From NCBI GenBank assembly GCA_902593165.1, contig CACJHI010000001.1:1-64000 (forward strand): 64,000 nt of DNA, given 5' to 3'. Source of the DNA: an uncultured Bacteroidota bacterium. GTDB lineage: Bacteria > Bacteroidota > Bacteroidia > Flavobacteriales > Flavobacteriaceae. Of the stretch, positions 50,338 through 60,592 are shown one piece after another; the stretch's first letter is position 1, and each line of letters starts with the position of its first letter. The notes beneath the pieces are model-generated. The model saw nothing but the letters and a program-made list of their open reading frames with translations. It did not search any database and was not told the DNA's origin. The position numbers and the translations under genes are program-made.

Positions 50338-51342
50338 ATGAGCGATACAAAAAAAAATGTGGATTTAAATAAAAAAGACGAATTAATAAAACAAGAAAGT
50401 GCTTTTGTTGATCTTCTATCAATGGAGATAAATAAAAAAATCATTGGTCAGAAAAAAATGATTGAAAGATTGCTCATTGGGCTTCTTGGAAAGGGACATA
50501 TATTACTTGAAGGTGTGCCGGGCTTGGCTAAAACTTTAGCCATAAATAGTTTAAGTAGCGCAGTTAAAGGATCTTTTAGTAGAATTCAATTTACACCTGA
50601 TTTACTACCAGCAGATGTTATTGGGACTATGATATATAATATGAAAGAAGGAAATTTCTCAATTAAGAAGGGTCCAGTTTTTGCAAATTTTGTTTTAGCT
50701 GATGAGATAAACCGTGCTCCTGCTAAAGTACAGTCTGCATTGCTTGAGGCTATGCAAGAGAAACAAGTGACTATTGGGGATAAAACATTTAAACTTGCGG
50801 ACCCATTTTTAGTAATGGCTACACAAAACCCAGTAGAACAAGAAGGTACATATCCACTTCCAGAAGCACAGGTAGATAGATTTATGTTAAAGGTAGTGGT
50901 TGACTACCCAGAGTTAGAGGAGGAGCAAAAAATTATTAATATGAATCTCTCATCTTCTCAAGATAAAATTAAACCAGTAGTTACAACTGCTCAAATTACA
51001 AAGGCACAAGGAGTTGTCAATGATGTTTATATGGATGAGAAAATTGAAAAATATATCTTGGATTTAATCTTCTGCACTAGATATCCTGAAAAATATGGTT
51101 TAAAGAACCTATCTCCACTTATTTCTTTTGGAGCTTCTCCGCGTGGAAGTATAAATTTAGCCCTAGCATCAAAATGTTATGCTTTTATTAAACATAGAGG
51201 GTTTGTTATACCTGAGGATGTTAGAGAAGTTATTACCGATGTATTAAGACATAGAATTGGTTTAACATATGAGGCTGAAGCTGAAAGTGTAACAACTGAG
51301 GACATAATAAAACAAATTGTAAACACTGTTGAAGTACCATAA
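50338..51342 (+). CDS. MoxR-family AAA ATPase (Bat operon)
   Basis: LLEGVPGLAKTLAINSL...FTPDLLPADVIGTMIYN...LADEINRAPAKVQSALLEAMQE. Confidence 0.95.
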   Translation: MSDTKKNVDLNKKDELIKQESAFVDLLSMEINKKIIGQKKMIERLLIGLLGKGHILLEGVPGLAKTLAINSLSSAVKGSFSRIQFTPDLLPADVIGTMIYNMKEGNFSIKKGPVFANFVLADEINRAPAKVQSALLEAMQEKQVTIGDKTFKLADPFLVMATQNPVEQEGTYPLPEAQVDRFMLKVVVDYPELEEEQKIINMNLSSSQDKIKPVVTTAQITKAQGVVNDVYMDEKIEKYILDLIFCTRYPEKYGLKNLSPLISFGASPRGSINLALASKCYAFIKHRGFVIPEDVREVITDVLRHRIGLTYEAEAESVTTEDIIKQIVNTVEVP

Positions 51343-51345
51343 TAA

Positions 51346-52212
51346 ATGGATTCTAAAGAGTTACTAAAAAAGGTAAGACAAGTTGAAATAAAAAGTAGGA
51401 GGTTAAGCGACAATGTTTTCGGTGGGGAATACCTTAGTACTTTTAAGGGTAGAGGTATGACCTTCAGTGAAGTACGTAAGTATGAATTTGGTGATGATAT
51501 AAGATCAATTGATTGGAATGTTACAGCAAGGTATAACGAACCGTTTATTAAGATTTTTGAGGAGGAAAGGGAATTAACTTTGATGTTATTAATAGATGTT
51601 AGTGGTTCAAAAAACTTTGCTACCAGGAATAAACTTAAAAAAGAAATAGTCACAGAAATAGCTGCAACACTTGCATTCTCTGCGTTAAAAAACAATGATA
51701 AGGTTGGGGCGATATTATTCACAGATAGTATAGAATTATTTATTCCTCCAAACAAAGGCAAGAAACACATTCTGAGAATTATTAGGGAACTACTTGAATT
51801 TAAACCAAAGAGTGCAAGAACGAGTATAGATTCATCACTTAAATTTTTATTGAGTGTTATTCAAAAAAAAGCGATAGTTTTTATTTTATCCGATTTTATT
51901 GATGATAACTACGATAAGTCATTAAAGCTTGCAGCAAAAAAATATGACTTAACAGGTATAAGAATTTTTGATCAAATGGAGACTAAAATTCCTAAGCTTG
52001 GTTTTGTTCCAATGATTGATGCTGAAACAAATGAGTTAGTTTGGGTTGATACTTTCTCAAAAAAAATCAGAGATGGCTACTCTTCCAATTATACTTCATC
52101 AATAAAAAAATTTGAAACTTTATTTAATAAAAATGGAGCTGGTGTAATAAATTGTATGGTTGATGAAAGCTATGTTAAGAAACTTCTTGGATATTTTAAA
52201 CACAGAGCATAA
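51346..52212 (+). CDS. DUF58 domain-containing protein
   Basis: FSEVRKYEFGDDIRSIDWNVTARYNEPFIKIFEEERELTLMLLIDVSGS. Confidence 0.94.
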   Translation: MDSKELLKKVRQVEIKSRRLSDNVFGGEYLSTFKGRGMTFSEVRKYEFGDDIRSIDWNVTARYNEPFIKIFEEERELTLMLLIDVSGSKNFATRNKLKKEIVTEIAATLAFSALKNNDKVGAILFTDSIELFIPPNKGKKHILRIIRELLEFKPKSARTSIDSSLKFLLSVIQKKAIVFILSDFIDDNYDKSLKLAAKKYDLTGIRIFDQMETKIPKLGFVPMIDAETNELVWVDTFSKKIRDGYSSNYTSSIKKFETLFNKNGAGVINCMVDESYVKKLLGYFKHRA

Positions 52213-53783
52213 TGAGATATATATTTATTTTCCTATGGTTTTATTCTGTATCATTTATTAATGCACAGTCTGCAAGCTTTGACCCTGATATTATCATCAA
52301 AAGTTCAATTGATACTACAAATGTCAAAATTGGAGAAGAAATTATTTATACAATTGATATAGAATCAAAAAACAAATACAATATTCGCTTTGATGAAAAA
52401 CCAAACTTTATTCCTTTTGAAATACTAGATTCTTACCCTTACGACTCAATTATTGAATCCTCAAATATTTCAAAAAAATATTCATTAATTAACTTCGAAC
52501 CAGGGGAATTCTGGATTCCTCCTCAAAAAGTATATTTTAATCAATCTATAAAATTTACAGATTCACTTTTAGTAGTTGTTAATGATGTTGAGGTAGACAC
52601 TCTTAAGCAGAATCTATTTGATATAAAGCCCATTATTCCGGTAAAAAGAAATTATCAAAAACTAATTATAAGATTGATCTCAATTTTTACAATAATGGCT
52701 CTTGCTTATTTACTTTATAAATATTATTTAAAAAATAGTAGAGAAAACACAAAGGTTATTTCAAGATCTCTTTATGAAATAGCATTTGACAAATTAGAAA
52801 AGCTTGATAATCTTAATCCAAATTCACAAATTGAGTTCAAAGAATATTATACAATTTTAATTGACATATTTAGAGAGTATTTGGAATCTCAAGTTAAAAT
52901 CCCAGCGATGGAGAGTACCTCTAGAGAGCTAATAATTAGAATAAATATGTTAAAGGATAGTGATAATTATAATTTTGAAAAAAATCAGATAGATAAACTT
53001 GAGGAATTATTCACTAAATCAGATTTAATAAAATTTGCTAAATCACTTCCAACAAAAGGTGATTTAAACATTGACCTAGTTACAATTAAAGATTTTATTT
53101 CTTCAACTGAAAAAATTTACAATGAGAAGTTTGAAAAGATTGATCAACCTGAGATAAAAGATGACGATAATAATTTTACAGAAAATTTAAAAACCTTTTT
53201 TAAATACTCTTTAGTTACAGCTACAACTGCTTTAGTACTTTGTATTGTTATTTTTGGCTATTATCCAGTTAGAGATACTATACTCTTAAACCCTACAAAA
53301 AAACTGCTTGATAAAGAGTGGTTCACCAGTCAATATGGTTCTCCACCAGTTGAGTTAAGCTCACCATTGATACTTGAAAGAGTTCTAGACAGTGCTGATT
53401 TAAACAAATTTCAGATGGGGAGTATTTCTGACAAGTTCTTTTTATCCTTAGATTTTAAGGATGTTATTCAAACTGAAAATCCATCTAATCTAGATTTAAT
53501 AAAAAATGAACTTATTAATGAATTCCAAGAATCAGGATCTAAAAATATTTTAGTGAAAGACGACCAGTTTACTGTAAAATCTGGAGATACTGGATTAAGA
53601 CTATTTGGAAGCTTAGATGTTGAGATTAACAATGATCTTTACAGATCAAATTTTACATCAGTTATTTTACCATATGATAAAAAAACCATAAGACTGATAG
53701 TTGTCTATAGAGATAACGACAGATATGCTGGTGATATCGAGCAAAGAATCCTGAAAAGTTTTGATATAATAAAAGAATTGTAA
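52212..53783 (+). CDS. Bat-operon membrane protein with N-terminal BatD-like/periplasmic region, two TMs and an unassigned C-terminal domain
   Basis: Signal peptide; IKSSIDTTNVKIGEEIIYTIDIES; TM near residue 160; second TM KYSLVTATTALVLCIVIFGYY, then a roughly 170-aa C-terminal domain. Confidence 0.75.
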   Translation: MRYIFIFLWFYSVSFINAQSASFDPDIIIKSSIDTTNVKIGEEIIYTIDIESKNKYNIRFDEKPNFIPFEILDSYPYDSIIESSNISKKYSLINFEPGEFWIPPQKVYFNQSIKFTDSLLVVVNDVEVDTLKQNLFDIKPIIPVKRNYQKLIIRLISIFTIMALAYLLYKYYLKNSRENTKVISRSLYEIAFDKLEKLDNLNPNSQIEFKEYYTILIDIFREYLESQVKIPAMESTSRELIIRINMLKDSDNYNFEKNQIDKLEELFTKSDLIKFAKSLPTKGDLNIDLVTIKDFISSTEKIYNEKFEKIDQPEIKDDDNNFTENLKTFFKYSLVTATTALVLCIVIFGYYPVRDTILLNPTKKLLDKEWFTSQYGSPPVELSSPLILERVLDSADLNKFQMGSISDKFFLSLDFKDVIQTENPSNLDLIKNELINEFQESGSKNILVKDDQFTVKSGDTGLRLFGSLDVEINNDLYRSNFTSVILPYDKKTIRLIVVYRDNDRYAGDIEQRILKSFDIIKEL

Positions 53784-54787
53784 TGTTTAAAGATTTATAT
53801 TTTGCAGATCCTGAATATTTTATACTTGTTATACTAATCCCTGTAGTATTATTCTTTTGGTATAGATTTGGTAAGTTAACACAAGCAACTTTAAAGCAGT
53901 CTTCCTTATCATTATTAAAATTTAATAGATCTTTTATTGCAAGGCTTAGACCATTTCTATATGCAATTAGAATAATTGTGATACTGCTTCTAATCACAGC
54001 TATATCTAGACCTCAATCTAAGTCAACATCAAAAAGAATAAAATCATCTAGGGGTATAGATATTGTTATGGTTATAGATATTTCTTCAAGTATGTTATCA
54101 AAAGATCTAAAACCAGACAGATTAACAGCTTTAAAGAACGTTGCTTCTAACTTTATTGATGATAGACCTAATGATAGAATTGGTTTAGTTGTTTATGCTG
54201 CTGAGAGTTATACAAAAACACCAGTTACTACTGATAAGTTGATTTTAAAACAATCATTATCAGATATTAATTATGAGTCTCTTCTAGAGGATGGGACAGC
54301 TATTGGAATGGGATTATCAACTGCAGTAAACAGACTAAAAGAGAGTACAGCAAAAAGTAAAGTAATTATCCTTCTAACGGATGGTGTTAATAATTCGGGT
54401 TTTATTGATCCAAGAATTGCAGCAGAGCTTGCGGCAGAATATGAGATAAAGACATACACCATTGGTCTTGGAACAAATGGAAGAGCATTAGCCCCAGTTT
54501 CAATTCTTCCAAATGGAGATTTTCAATTTAGATTAACAAAAGTTGAAATTGATGAGGACCTTTTAAGATATATATCTGAAAAAACATCAGGTATATATTT
54601 TAGAGCAACAGATAATTTAGAACTTCAAAAAATTTATGATGAAATAAATAAATTGGAGAAAACAGAAATTACTGAAACTATTTTTACAAATATTTCGGAG
54701 AAATATAGGCCTATTGTTTTGTTAGCTTTTATACTTTATATAATAGAAATAATTTCAAGAAAATCAATATTTAAGAGTTTTATATAA
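53783..54787 (+). CDS. batA: VWA-domain protein BatA-like
   Basis: RGIDIVMVIDISSSMLSKDLKPDRLTALKNVASNFIDDRPNDRIGLVVYAAESYTKTPVTTD. Confidence 0.92.
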   Translation: MFKDLYFADPEYFILVILIPVVLFFWYRFGKLTQATLKQSSLSLLKFNRSFIARLRPFLYAIRIIVILLLITAISRPQSKSTSKRIKSSRGIDIVMVIDISSSMLSKDLKPDRLTALKNVASNFIDDRPNDRIGLVVYAAESYTKTPVTTDKLILKQSLSDINYESLLEDGTAIGMGLSTAVNRLKESTAKSKVIILLTDGVNNSGFIDPRIAAELAAEYEIKTYTIGLGTNGRALAPVSILPNGDFQFRLTKVEIDEDLLRYISEKTSGIYFRATDNLELQKIYDEINKLEKTEITETIFTNISEKYRPIVLLAFILYIIEIISRKSIFKSFI

Positions 54788-55827
54788 TGTATCAATTTGA
54801 CAATCCACATTTCCTATACCTAGCACTAATAATACCTTTTTTAGTTATTATGAACTGGATATATATGTCTTGGAGAAAAAAGATTCAAGACTCTTATTCA
54901 GATTCAGAATTACTTAACGTTATCAGTCCTAATCGATCAAATTTTAAGCTTAATTTAAAATTGATTATAGAGTGTCTTGCAGTATTATTTTTATCAATAG
55001 GCTTGGCAAATCCAAAAATAGGAACAGAATTAAAGTCTATCAATAGAGAAGGGGTAGATATAGTCTTTGCTGTAGATGTCTCTAAAAGTATGCTTGCCGA
55101 AGATGTTGCTCCAAATAGACTCTTAAGGTCAAAAAGAATAATTTCAGAGATTATTAATTCATTAAGTAGTGATCGAGTGGGGATAGTTGCATATGCTGCT
55201 CAAGCGATCCCTCAGGTTCCTTTAACTACTGACTTTGCATCTGTAAAAAATTTCTTACAAATTATCGATACTGATATGTTATCATCGCAAGGTACATCCA
55301 TTGATGCTGCCCTAAATCTCTCTGCAAACTTTTTTGATCAAAATTCAGAAACCAATAGGGTTCTTATATTACTTTCTGATGGTGAAGATCATGACGATAT
55401 CCCAGAGAGCTTAATAAATTTAATAATTGAGAATAATATAAATCTTATTTCAATTGGTGTTGGGCAAGATAGCGGTTCAACAATTCCAATAAAAATTAAT
55501 GGTACCGTAGATTCTTACAAAAAGGATAATAACGGTGAAGTCGTTATTACCAAAAGAAATAGTGAAATTTTAAATAAAATAGCAAGTTCTTCTGGTGGAG
55601 TGTATATTGATGGAAACATAACTGAAGAAACACTAGAATCTGTTAAAACTAAGCTTGATGAAATTGATAAATCTGAATTTGAGACTTCTCAATTTGTTGA
55701 GTATAAGCAGCAATTTCAAATTTTTATACTAATAGCCCTTTTGTTTATAATTGCGGATATTTTTATATTTCAAACTAAAACAAAATGGATCCAGAATCTA
55801 AATTTATTTAATGAAAACGAGCAATAG
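54787..55827 (+). CDS. batB: VWA-domain protein BatB-like
   Basis: EGVDIVFAVDVSKSMLAEDVAPNRLLRSKRIISEIINSLSSDRVGIVAYAAQAIPQVPLTTD. Confidence 0.92.
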   Translation: MYQFDNPHFLYLALIIPFLVIMNWIYMSWRKKIQDSYSDSELLNVISPNRSNFKLNLKLIIECLAVLFLSIGLANPKIGTELKSINREGVDIVFAVDVSKSMLAEDVAPNRLLRSKRIISEIINSLSSDRVGIVAYAAQAIPQVPLTTDFASVKNFLQIIDTDMLSSQGTSIDAALNLSANFFDQNSETNRVLILLSDGEDHDDIPESLINLIIENNINLISIGVGQDSGSTIPIKINGTVDSYKKDNNGEVVITKRNSEILNKIASSSGGVYIDGNITEETLESVKTKLDEIDKSEFETSQFVEYKQQFQIFILIALLFIIADIFIFQTKTKWIQNLNLFNENEQ

Positions 55828-56548
55828 TTATATTATACATTTACTCTTTTTGACTTTTACAGTCTCTCTTAACTGTCAGAGTGATCCGAATAATCGAGTA
55901 TTTAATGGTAATAAAGAATCAATTAAACAAAATTTCACTGGGGCAGAAGTTGAGTATAGAAAAGCTATATCTAAAAATGAAAATCAAACTACTGCTTCTC
56001 ATAATCTTGGAAACCTACTTTTTGAAAACAGCAACTATGATGAAGCAATTCAAGAGTACTTTAAAACTCAAAAAAATTCTCAAATAGATCTTGAGAAGCA
56101 TTCTGCATTCCATAATCTAGGAAATTCATATATGAAAAAGAAAGATTATGCTCAGGCTGTGGAAGCTTATAAAAATGCTTTAAGAAACAATTCAGAAGAT
56201 GACGAAACTCGATACAATTATGCCTTAGCAAAAAAATTCCTAGAGGGAGATAAACGACAAAACAATCAAAATAGTGAGGATTCAGAAGAAGAGAAAAATG
56301 ATAAATCTGAGGATAAAAAAGAGAATGAAGATCAAGATCAAAACAGTGATCAGGATTCAGATTCAGAAAAGGAAAAACCAAATGATCCAGAGAAAGATAA
56401 GAATCAAGATGAAGGAGGAGGCTTGTCTAAACAACAGATGGAGAATCTGCTAGAAGCAGTTAATAATATTGAGAAAGATTTAAATCAGAAGATAAAATCC
56501 GGTAAAAAGAAAGTTCAAACATCAAAAAAAGCTGAAAAAGATTGGTAA
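55811..56548 (+). CDS. batC: TPR protein BatC-like
   Basis: TPR repeats (TASHNLGNLLFENSNYDEAIQEY), acidic linker, C-terminal KKVQTSKKAEKDW. Confidence 0.88.
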   Translation: MKTSNSYIIHLLFLTFTVSLNCQSDPNNRVFNGNKESIKQNFTGAEVEYRKAISKNENQTTASHNLGNLLFENSNYDEAIQEYFKTQKNSQIDLEKHSAFHNLGNSYMKKKDYAQAVEAYKNALRNNSEDDETRYNYALAKKFLEGDKRQNNQNSEDSEEEKNDKSEDKKENEDQDQNSDQDSDSEKEKPNDPEKDKNQDEGGGLSKQQMENLLEAVNNIEKDLNQKIKSGKKKVQTSKKAEKDW

Positions 56549-58284
56549 GAAAATTATTTACAATACTATTAATATTTAAATCATTTATTCTTTTTTCCCA
56601 GATTAAGTTTGATGCATCTGTAAGTAAATCAAAACTTGGTCTTAATGAAAGACTTAGGATTGACTTTGTAATGAATCAAAACGGAGATAATTTTTCTCCT
56701 CCAAATTTTGAAAATTTCCAAATAATTGGAGGCCCAAATCAGTCTATTAAAACTTCTTATGTAAATGGAGAAAGAAGTTTCTCAAAAACATACTCATATT
56801 TTCTCAAACCCCTAAAAAAAGGAAATTTAAAAATAAGTCAAGCGTCAATTGAGATAGATGGTGAAACATATAAGTCTCTCCCAATTGAAGTTTTAATTAC
56901 AGATTCTGTAAGTCAACCATCTGATTCAGTAACTCAGTACTACAGTGATGATGATATTGAGTTAAGAGCATTGATCTCAAAAGGATCTCCATACTTAAAT
57001 GAACCAATAACAATTATTTATAAACTTTACTATAAGGCCCCGATTAATATATCTGATGCAAGAGAGACAGAGACACCTAATTATAAAGATTTTTGGAGTC
57101 AGACAATAAAAATTCCTCAATTAAAGGTGCAGAGGGAAGTCTACAGGGGTCAAAATTATAATGTTGTAGAATGGAGGAAAGTTGTACTCTATCCTCAGAA
57201 ACCAGGAGAATTGGAGATATCACCTTTATCTTTAAATTTAGTTCTTGATGTTCCTACTGATAAACGAGATTTTTTTGGTAATGTAATATACGATCAGACT
57301 TCTCAATTTATTTCAACTGGCATGAGGAAAATCAATGTAAGAGATCTTCCTGAAAATGGTAAACCAGATAGTTTTACTGGAGCAGTTGGGCAATTTGAAT
57401 TTGATGTTATTTTAAATAAAAAATCCTTAAGAGCTACTGAATCATTTCAAGCAGAACTAAAAGTAAAAGGTAGTGGTAATCTCAAGTTATTTGATTTACC
57501 TAATATGTTAGTCCCAAATTCAATGGAGCTTTTTGAGCCAGAGAGAGAAGAATCAATAAACACCAATTTATCAGGTATGAGTGGTACAGTATCAAAAAAT
57601 TTTACTATCATTCCGAGATTTCAAGGAAATTTCCCTATTGAAGAAGTTGAATTTTCATATTTTGACCCAACCACTGAAAGATATAAAATTTTAAAGTCTC
57701 CAAGACTTACAATTGATGTCTTTGATGGTCCTTCTTATAACAATCCTTCTACAACAAATGAATCAAATGTCATTACATCGGGTGATTCATTTAGATTCAT
57801 CAAATTAAAAGGTAATTTAAATGAGTTTGATGATTATAAATTTTTTGAGTCAGAACTTTTTTATATTCTATCTTCTACCCCTTTTGTGCTTTCTATAGCA
57901 TTGATTGCTTTTACAGCCTTTAAAAGAAACAGAAAAAAGTCATACTCGGAGACAATTAAGAATGAAGAGAAAAGAATATATAATATGATTGATACTGCAA
58001 AAAAATTAACAAATGAAAAAAATCAATTCTATGATATAATTGAAAAATCAATTATTAAAAGCCTAATGGTGAAGTTTTCAATAAGAATGGAAAGCCTAAA
58101 TAAGGAAAAAATTCAAGAGATAACACAAAATAAGGGCTTATCTACTGAACATATTTCACAGATTATTAATCTGATTGAAAATTGTGAAAAGGCTAAATAC
58201 TCAAGATCCTCTGATTCAGTTATGAATAAAGATCTAGAAAATGCAAAAAAAGTTGTTGGTATAATAATGAAGACTAAATCATGA
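56542..58284 (+). CDS. batD: BatD family protein
   Basis: IKFDASVSKSKLGLNERLRIDFVMNQNGDNFSPPNFENFQIIGGPNQS...SKTYSYFLKPLKKG. Confidence 0.92.
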   Translation: MVRKLFTILLIFKSFILFSQIKFDASVSKSKLGLNERLRIDFVMNQNGDNFSPPNFENFQIIGGPNQSIKTSYVNGERSFSKTYSYFLKPLKKGNLKISQASIEIDGETYKSLPIEVLITDSVSQPSDSVTQYYSDDDIELRALISKGSPYLNEPITIIYKLYYKAPINISDARETETPNYKDFWSQTIKIPQLKVQREVYRGQNYNVVEWRKVVLYPQKPGELEISPLSLNLVLDVPTDKRDFFGNVIYDQTSQFISTGMRKINVRDLPENGKPDSFTGAVGQFEFDVILNKKSLRATESFQAELKVKGSGNLKLFDLPNMLVPNSMELFEPEREESINTNLSGMSGTVSKNFTIIPRFQGNFPIEEVEFSYFDPTTERYKILKSPRLTIDVFDGPSYNNPSTTNESNVITSGDSFRFIKLKGNLNEFDDYKFFESELFYILSSTPFVLSIALIAFTAFKRNRKKSYSETIKNEEKRIYNMIDTAKKLTNEKNQFYDIIEKSIIKSLMVKFSIRMESLNKEKIQEITQNKGLSTEHISQIINLIENCEKAKYSRSSDSVMNKDLENAKKVVGIIMKTKS

Positions 58285-59024
58285 AAATATATTTAATAAT
58301 CTTATCGATACTTCTTTCAAATAATCAACAAGTAGATGAAATTTTCAAACAATCAAATGATTATTACACTAATGGAAATTATGAGGCTGCAGTTGACGGA
58401 TATCTCGAAATTATAAACTCTGGTTTTGAAAGTGCTGAGTTATACTTCAATATTGGGAATTCTTTTTATAAGTTAAATAATATTCCAGAGAGCAATTTTT
58501 ACTTTGAAAAAGCTTTAACCCTTTCTCCAAATGACATAGATATAATAACTAATCTATCATTTGCTCAAAATTTAAGAATTGATAAAATAGAGAACCTTCC
58601 GATGACTCAAATTCAAAATATTAAGATTTCTGCTCTTGACTTATTCTCAGAGAAAGGCTGGGCATATTCTTTTGTGATTTCAGTTTGGCTTTTTTGTATT
58701 TCATTGATACTGTATATACTTCTGAAAGATTCTAGGCTAAAGAGAATCTTTTTTACTCTATCAATATTTATTGCAGTAATCTCATTATCATCACTGTATC
58801 TTAACTATGAAAAGAAAGAACTGAATAACATTAAATTCGCAATTATTTTTGATAAGGAAGTCGAAGTCTGGTCAGAACCAAATAAAATTTCTGAATTGAA
58901 ATTTCTTCTTCATGAAGGAACAAAAGTCAAGCAAGTAGACTTAATTGAAGATTGGGTAAACATTCAACTAGATAATGGAACCCTGGGTTGGATTGAAGCC
59001 TCAAGCTTAAGATTTTTAAATTAA
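58281..59024 (+). CDS. batE: BatE-like TPR/SH3 protein
   Basis: N-terminal TPRs, two TMs, C-terminal SH3-like VWSEPNKISELKFLLHEGTKVKQVDLIEDWVNIQLDNGTLGWIEASSL. Confidence 0.87.
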   Translation: MKIYLIILSILLSNNQQVDEIFKQSNDYYTNGNYEAAVDGYLEIINSGFESAELYFNIGNSFYKLNNIPESNFYFEKALTLSPNDIDIITNLSFAQNLRIDKIENLPMTQIQNIKISALDLFSEKGWAYSFVISVWLFCISLILYILLKDSRLKRIFFTLSIFIAVISLSSLYLNYEKKELNNIKFAIIFDKEVEVWSEPNKISELKFLLHEGTKVKQVDLIEDWVNIQLDNGTLGWIEASSLRFLN

Positions 59025-59513
59025 TTTTTCTGAATAAATTTCTTGGCTTAGTTCAAATGAATTAAATAGAATTTCAGAGAGAATATGTAGTTGAATAATT
59101 ATTGATGATTCAGAAATTATATTGTTTGACAATAGATTTAAAGAGAATATAATTTTTACAACAATTAAGAGTATTAAAAGTAATTTCAATCCTCCAAAAA
59201 CCCCTCCTAATAAACTGTTTAGAAGCCCTAAATAGACAACCTTTGCTAACTTTGTAAATCCTTTTGCAACATATATAATAAGCACATAGCTTAAAATAAA
59301 AATTAAAATAAAACAGATAGTATTTATAAAATCAATATTAGCACTAGTAAAAGAAGATACTCTTTCAGATAATACATTGTCAACATTACCTGCAATAAAA
59401 AAAGCAATAAATATTCCAAAAAAACTGGATAACTCTATAATTAAGCCTTTTGAATATCCTCTAATTATTCCAAATCCAATTATTGCAATTATTATTAAAT
59501 CAATTAAATTCAT
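59016..59513 (-). CDS. CvpA family protein
   Basis: MNLIDLIIIAIIGFGIIRGYSKGLIIELSSFFGIFIAFFIA; 4 TM. Confidence 0.88.
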   Translation of the reverse strand: MNLIDLIIIAIIGFGIIRGYSKGLIIELSSFFGIFIAFFIAGNVDNVLSERVSSFTSANIDFINTICFILIFILSYVLIIYVAKGFTKLAKVVYLGLLNSLLGGVFGGLKLLLILLIVVKIIFSLNLLSNNIISESSIIIQLHILSEILFNSFELSQEIYSEKLI

Positions 59514-59524
59514 AAAACTTAATT

Positions 59525-59532
59525 TATATTTG
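59525..59532 (+). promoter_or_regulatory. Putative promoter -7 box TATATTTG upstream of pheS
   Basis: TAnnTTTG match in the 69-bp divergent gap; no clear -33 TTG. Confidence 0.35.
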
Positions 59533-59582
59533 CAATATACAGAAGGTTAATTACAGACTTTTAATTTTCTTAAAAAAAAATA

Positions 59583-60587
59583 ATGATAAAAAAACTAGAG
59601 GAATATATTTTATACATAAATACTTTTGATTCACAAGACATAGAAGAGATTGAATCTATGAAAATAAAGTTTCTTGGTAGAAAAGGCTTAATCAATGAAT
59701 TATTTTCAGACTTTAAGAATGTTCCTGATGATCAAAAAAAAGAATATGGTCAAAAGATTAATGATTTAAAAAATCTAGCATCAGATAAATATGAAAAATT
59801 GAAATTAGGAATAAAAAAGTCTAGTAAATCAATAACTGAGGATTACACGAAACCTGGCTTTCCAATTTCATCAGGTTCACTTCATCCTATAACATTAATT
59901 AAAAATAGAATTATTGATATTTTTTCTAAAGTTGGTTTTGAATTATCCGAGGGACCAGAGATAGAAGACGATTGGCATAATTTTACAGCTCTTAATTTAC
60001 CAAAAGATCACCCTGCTAGAGATATGCAAGACACTTTTTTTATACAACAGGATCCTGATATTTTATTAAGAACTCATACCTCCTCTGTTCAGGTAAGATA
60101 TTTAGAAGATAATCCTCCTCCATTAAAGATTATATCTCCTGGAAGAGTATACCGAAACGAGGCAATATCACCTAGATCACACTGTATATTCCATCAAATA
60201 GAAGGAATATATGTCGACGAAAATGTTTCTTTTGCAGATTTAAAACAAATGATACTCTATTTTACAAAATCCATGTTTGGTAAATCAAAATTAAGATTTA
60301 GACCTTCGTTCTTCCCCTTTACTGAACCTAGTGCTGAAGTAGATATATATTGGGGATTAGAGACTGAAACTGATTACAGAATTACAAAAGGTACTGGATG
60401 GCTTGAAATTATGGGCTGTGGAATGGTTGACCCAAATGTTCTACAAAATTGTAATATTGACTCAGAGAAATACACTGGATATGCTTTTGGGTTAGGCATT
60501 GAAAGAATAGCAATGTTAATTTATCAAATACCAGATATAAGGCTGTTTTTCGAAAATGACGTTAGGTTTCTTAACCAGTTTAAGTAG
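59583..60587 (+). CDS. pheS: Phenylalanyl-tRNA synthetase alpha subunit
   Basis: IKFLGRKGLINELFSDFKNVP...HPARDMQDTFFI...RTHTSSVQVRYL...GLGIERIAMLIYQIPDIRLFFENDVRFLNQF. Confidence 0.97.
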   Translation: MIKKLEEYILYINTFDSQDIEEIESMKIKFLGRKGLINELFSDFKNVPDDQKKEYGQKINDLKNLASDKYEKLKLGIKKSSKSITEDYTKPGFPISSGSLHPITLIKNRIIDIFSKVGFELSEGPEIEDDWHNFTALNLPKDHPARDMQDTFFIQQDPDILLRTHTSSVQVRYLEDNPPPLKIISPGRVYRNEAISPRSHCIFHQIEGIYVDENVSFADLKQMILYFTKSMFGKSKLRFRPSFFPFTEPSAEVDIYWGLETETDYRITKGTGWLEIMGCGMVDPNVLQNCNIDSEKYTGYAFGLGIERIAMLIYQIPDIRLFFENDVRFLNQFK

Positions 60588-60592
60588 AACTA

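Noticed and set aside
51177-51770. 197-aa antisense ORF over moxR/DUF58
   Set aside because: Shadow ORF with Ser/Leu/Ile-rich composition, fully antisense to two well-supported genes and with no recognisable domain.
53662-53997. 111-aa minus-strand ORF across the junction of the 523-aa Bat protein and batA
   Set aside because: Overlaps two sense genes on the opposite strand and has no start context or similarity I can recognise.
56270-56420. Acidic low-complexity stretch in BatC that resembles a repeat
   Set aside because: Glu/Asp/Lys/Gln/Asn-rich linker typical of BatC proteins; no regular DNA repeat unit.
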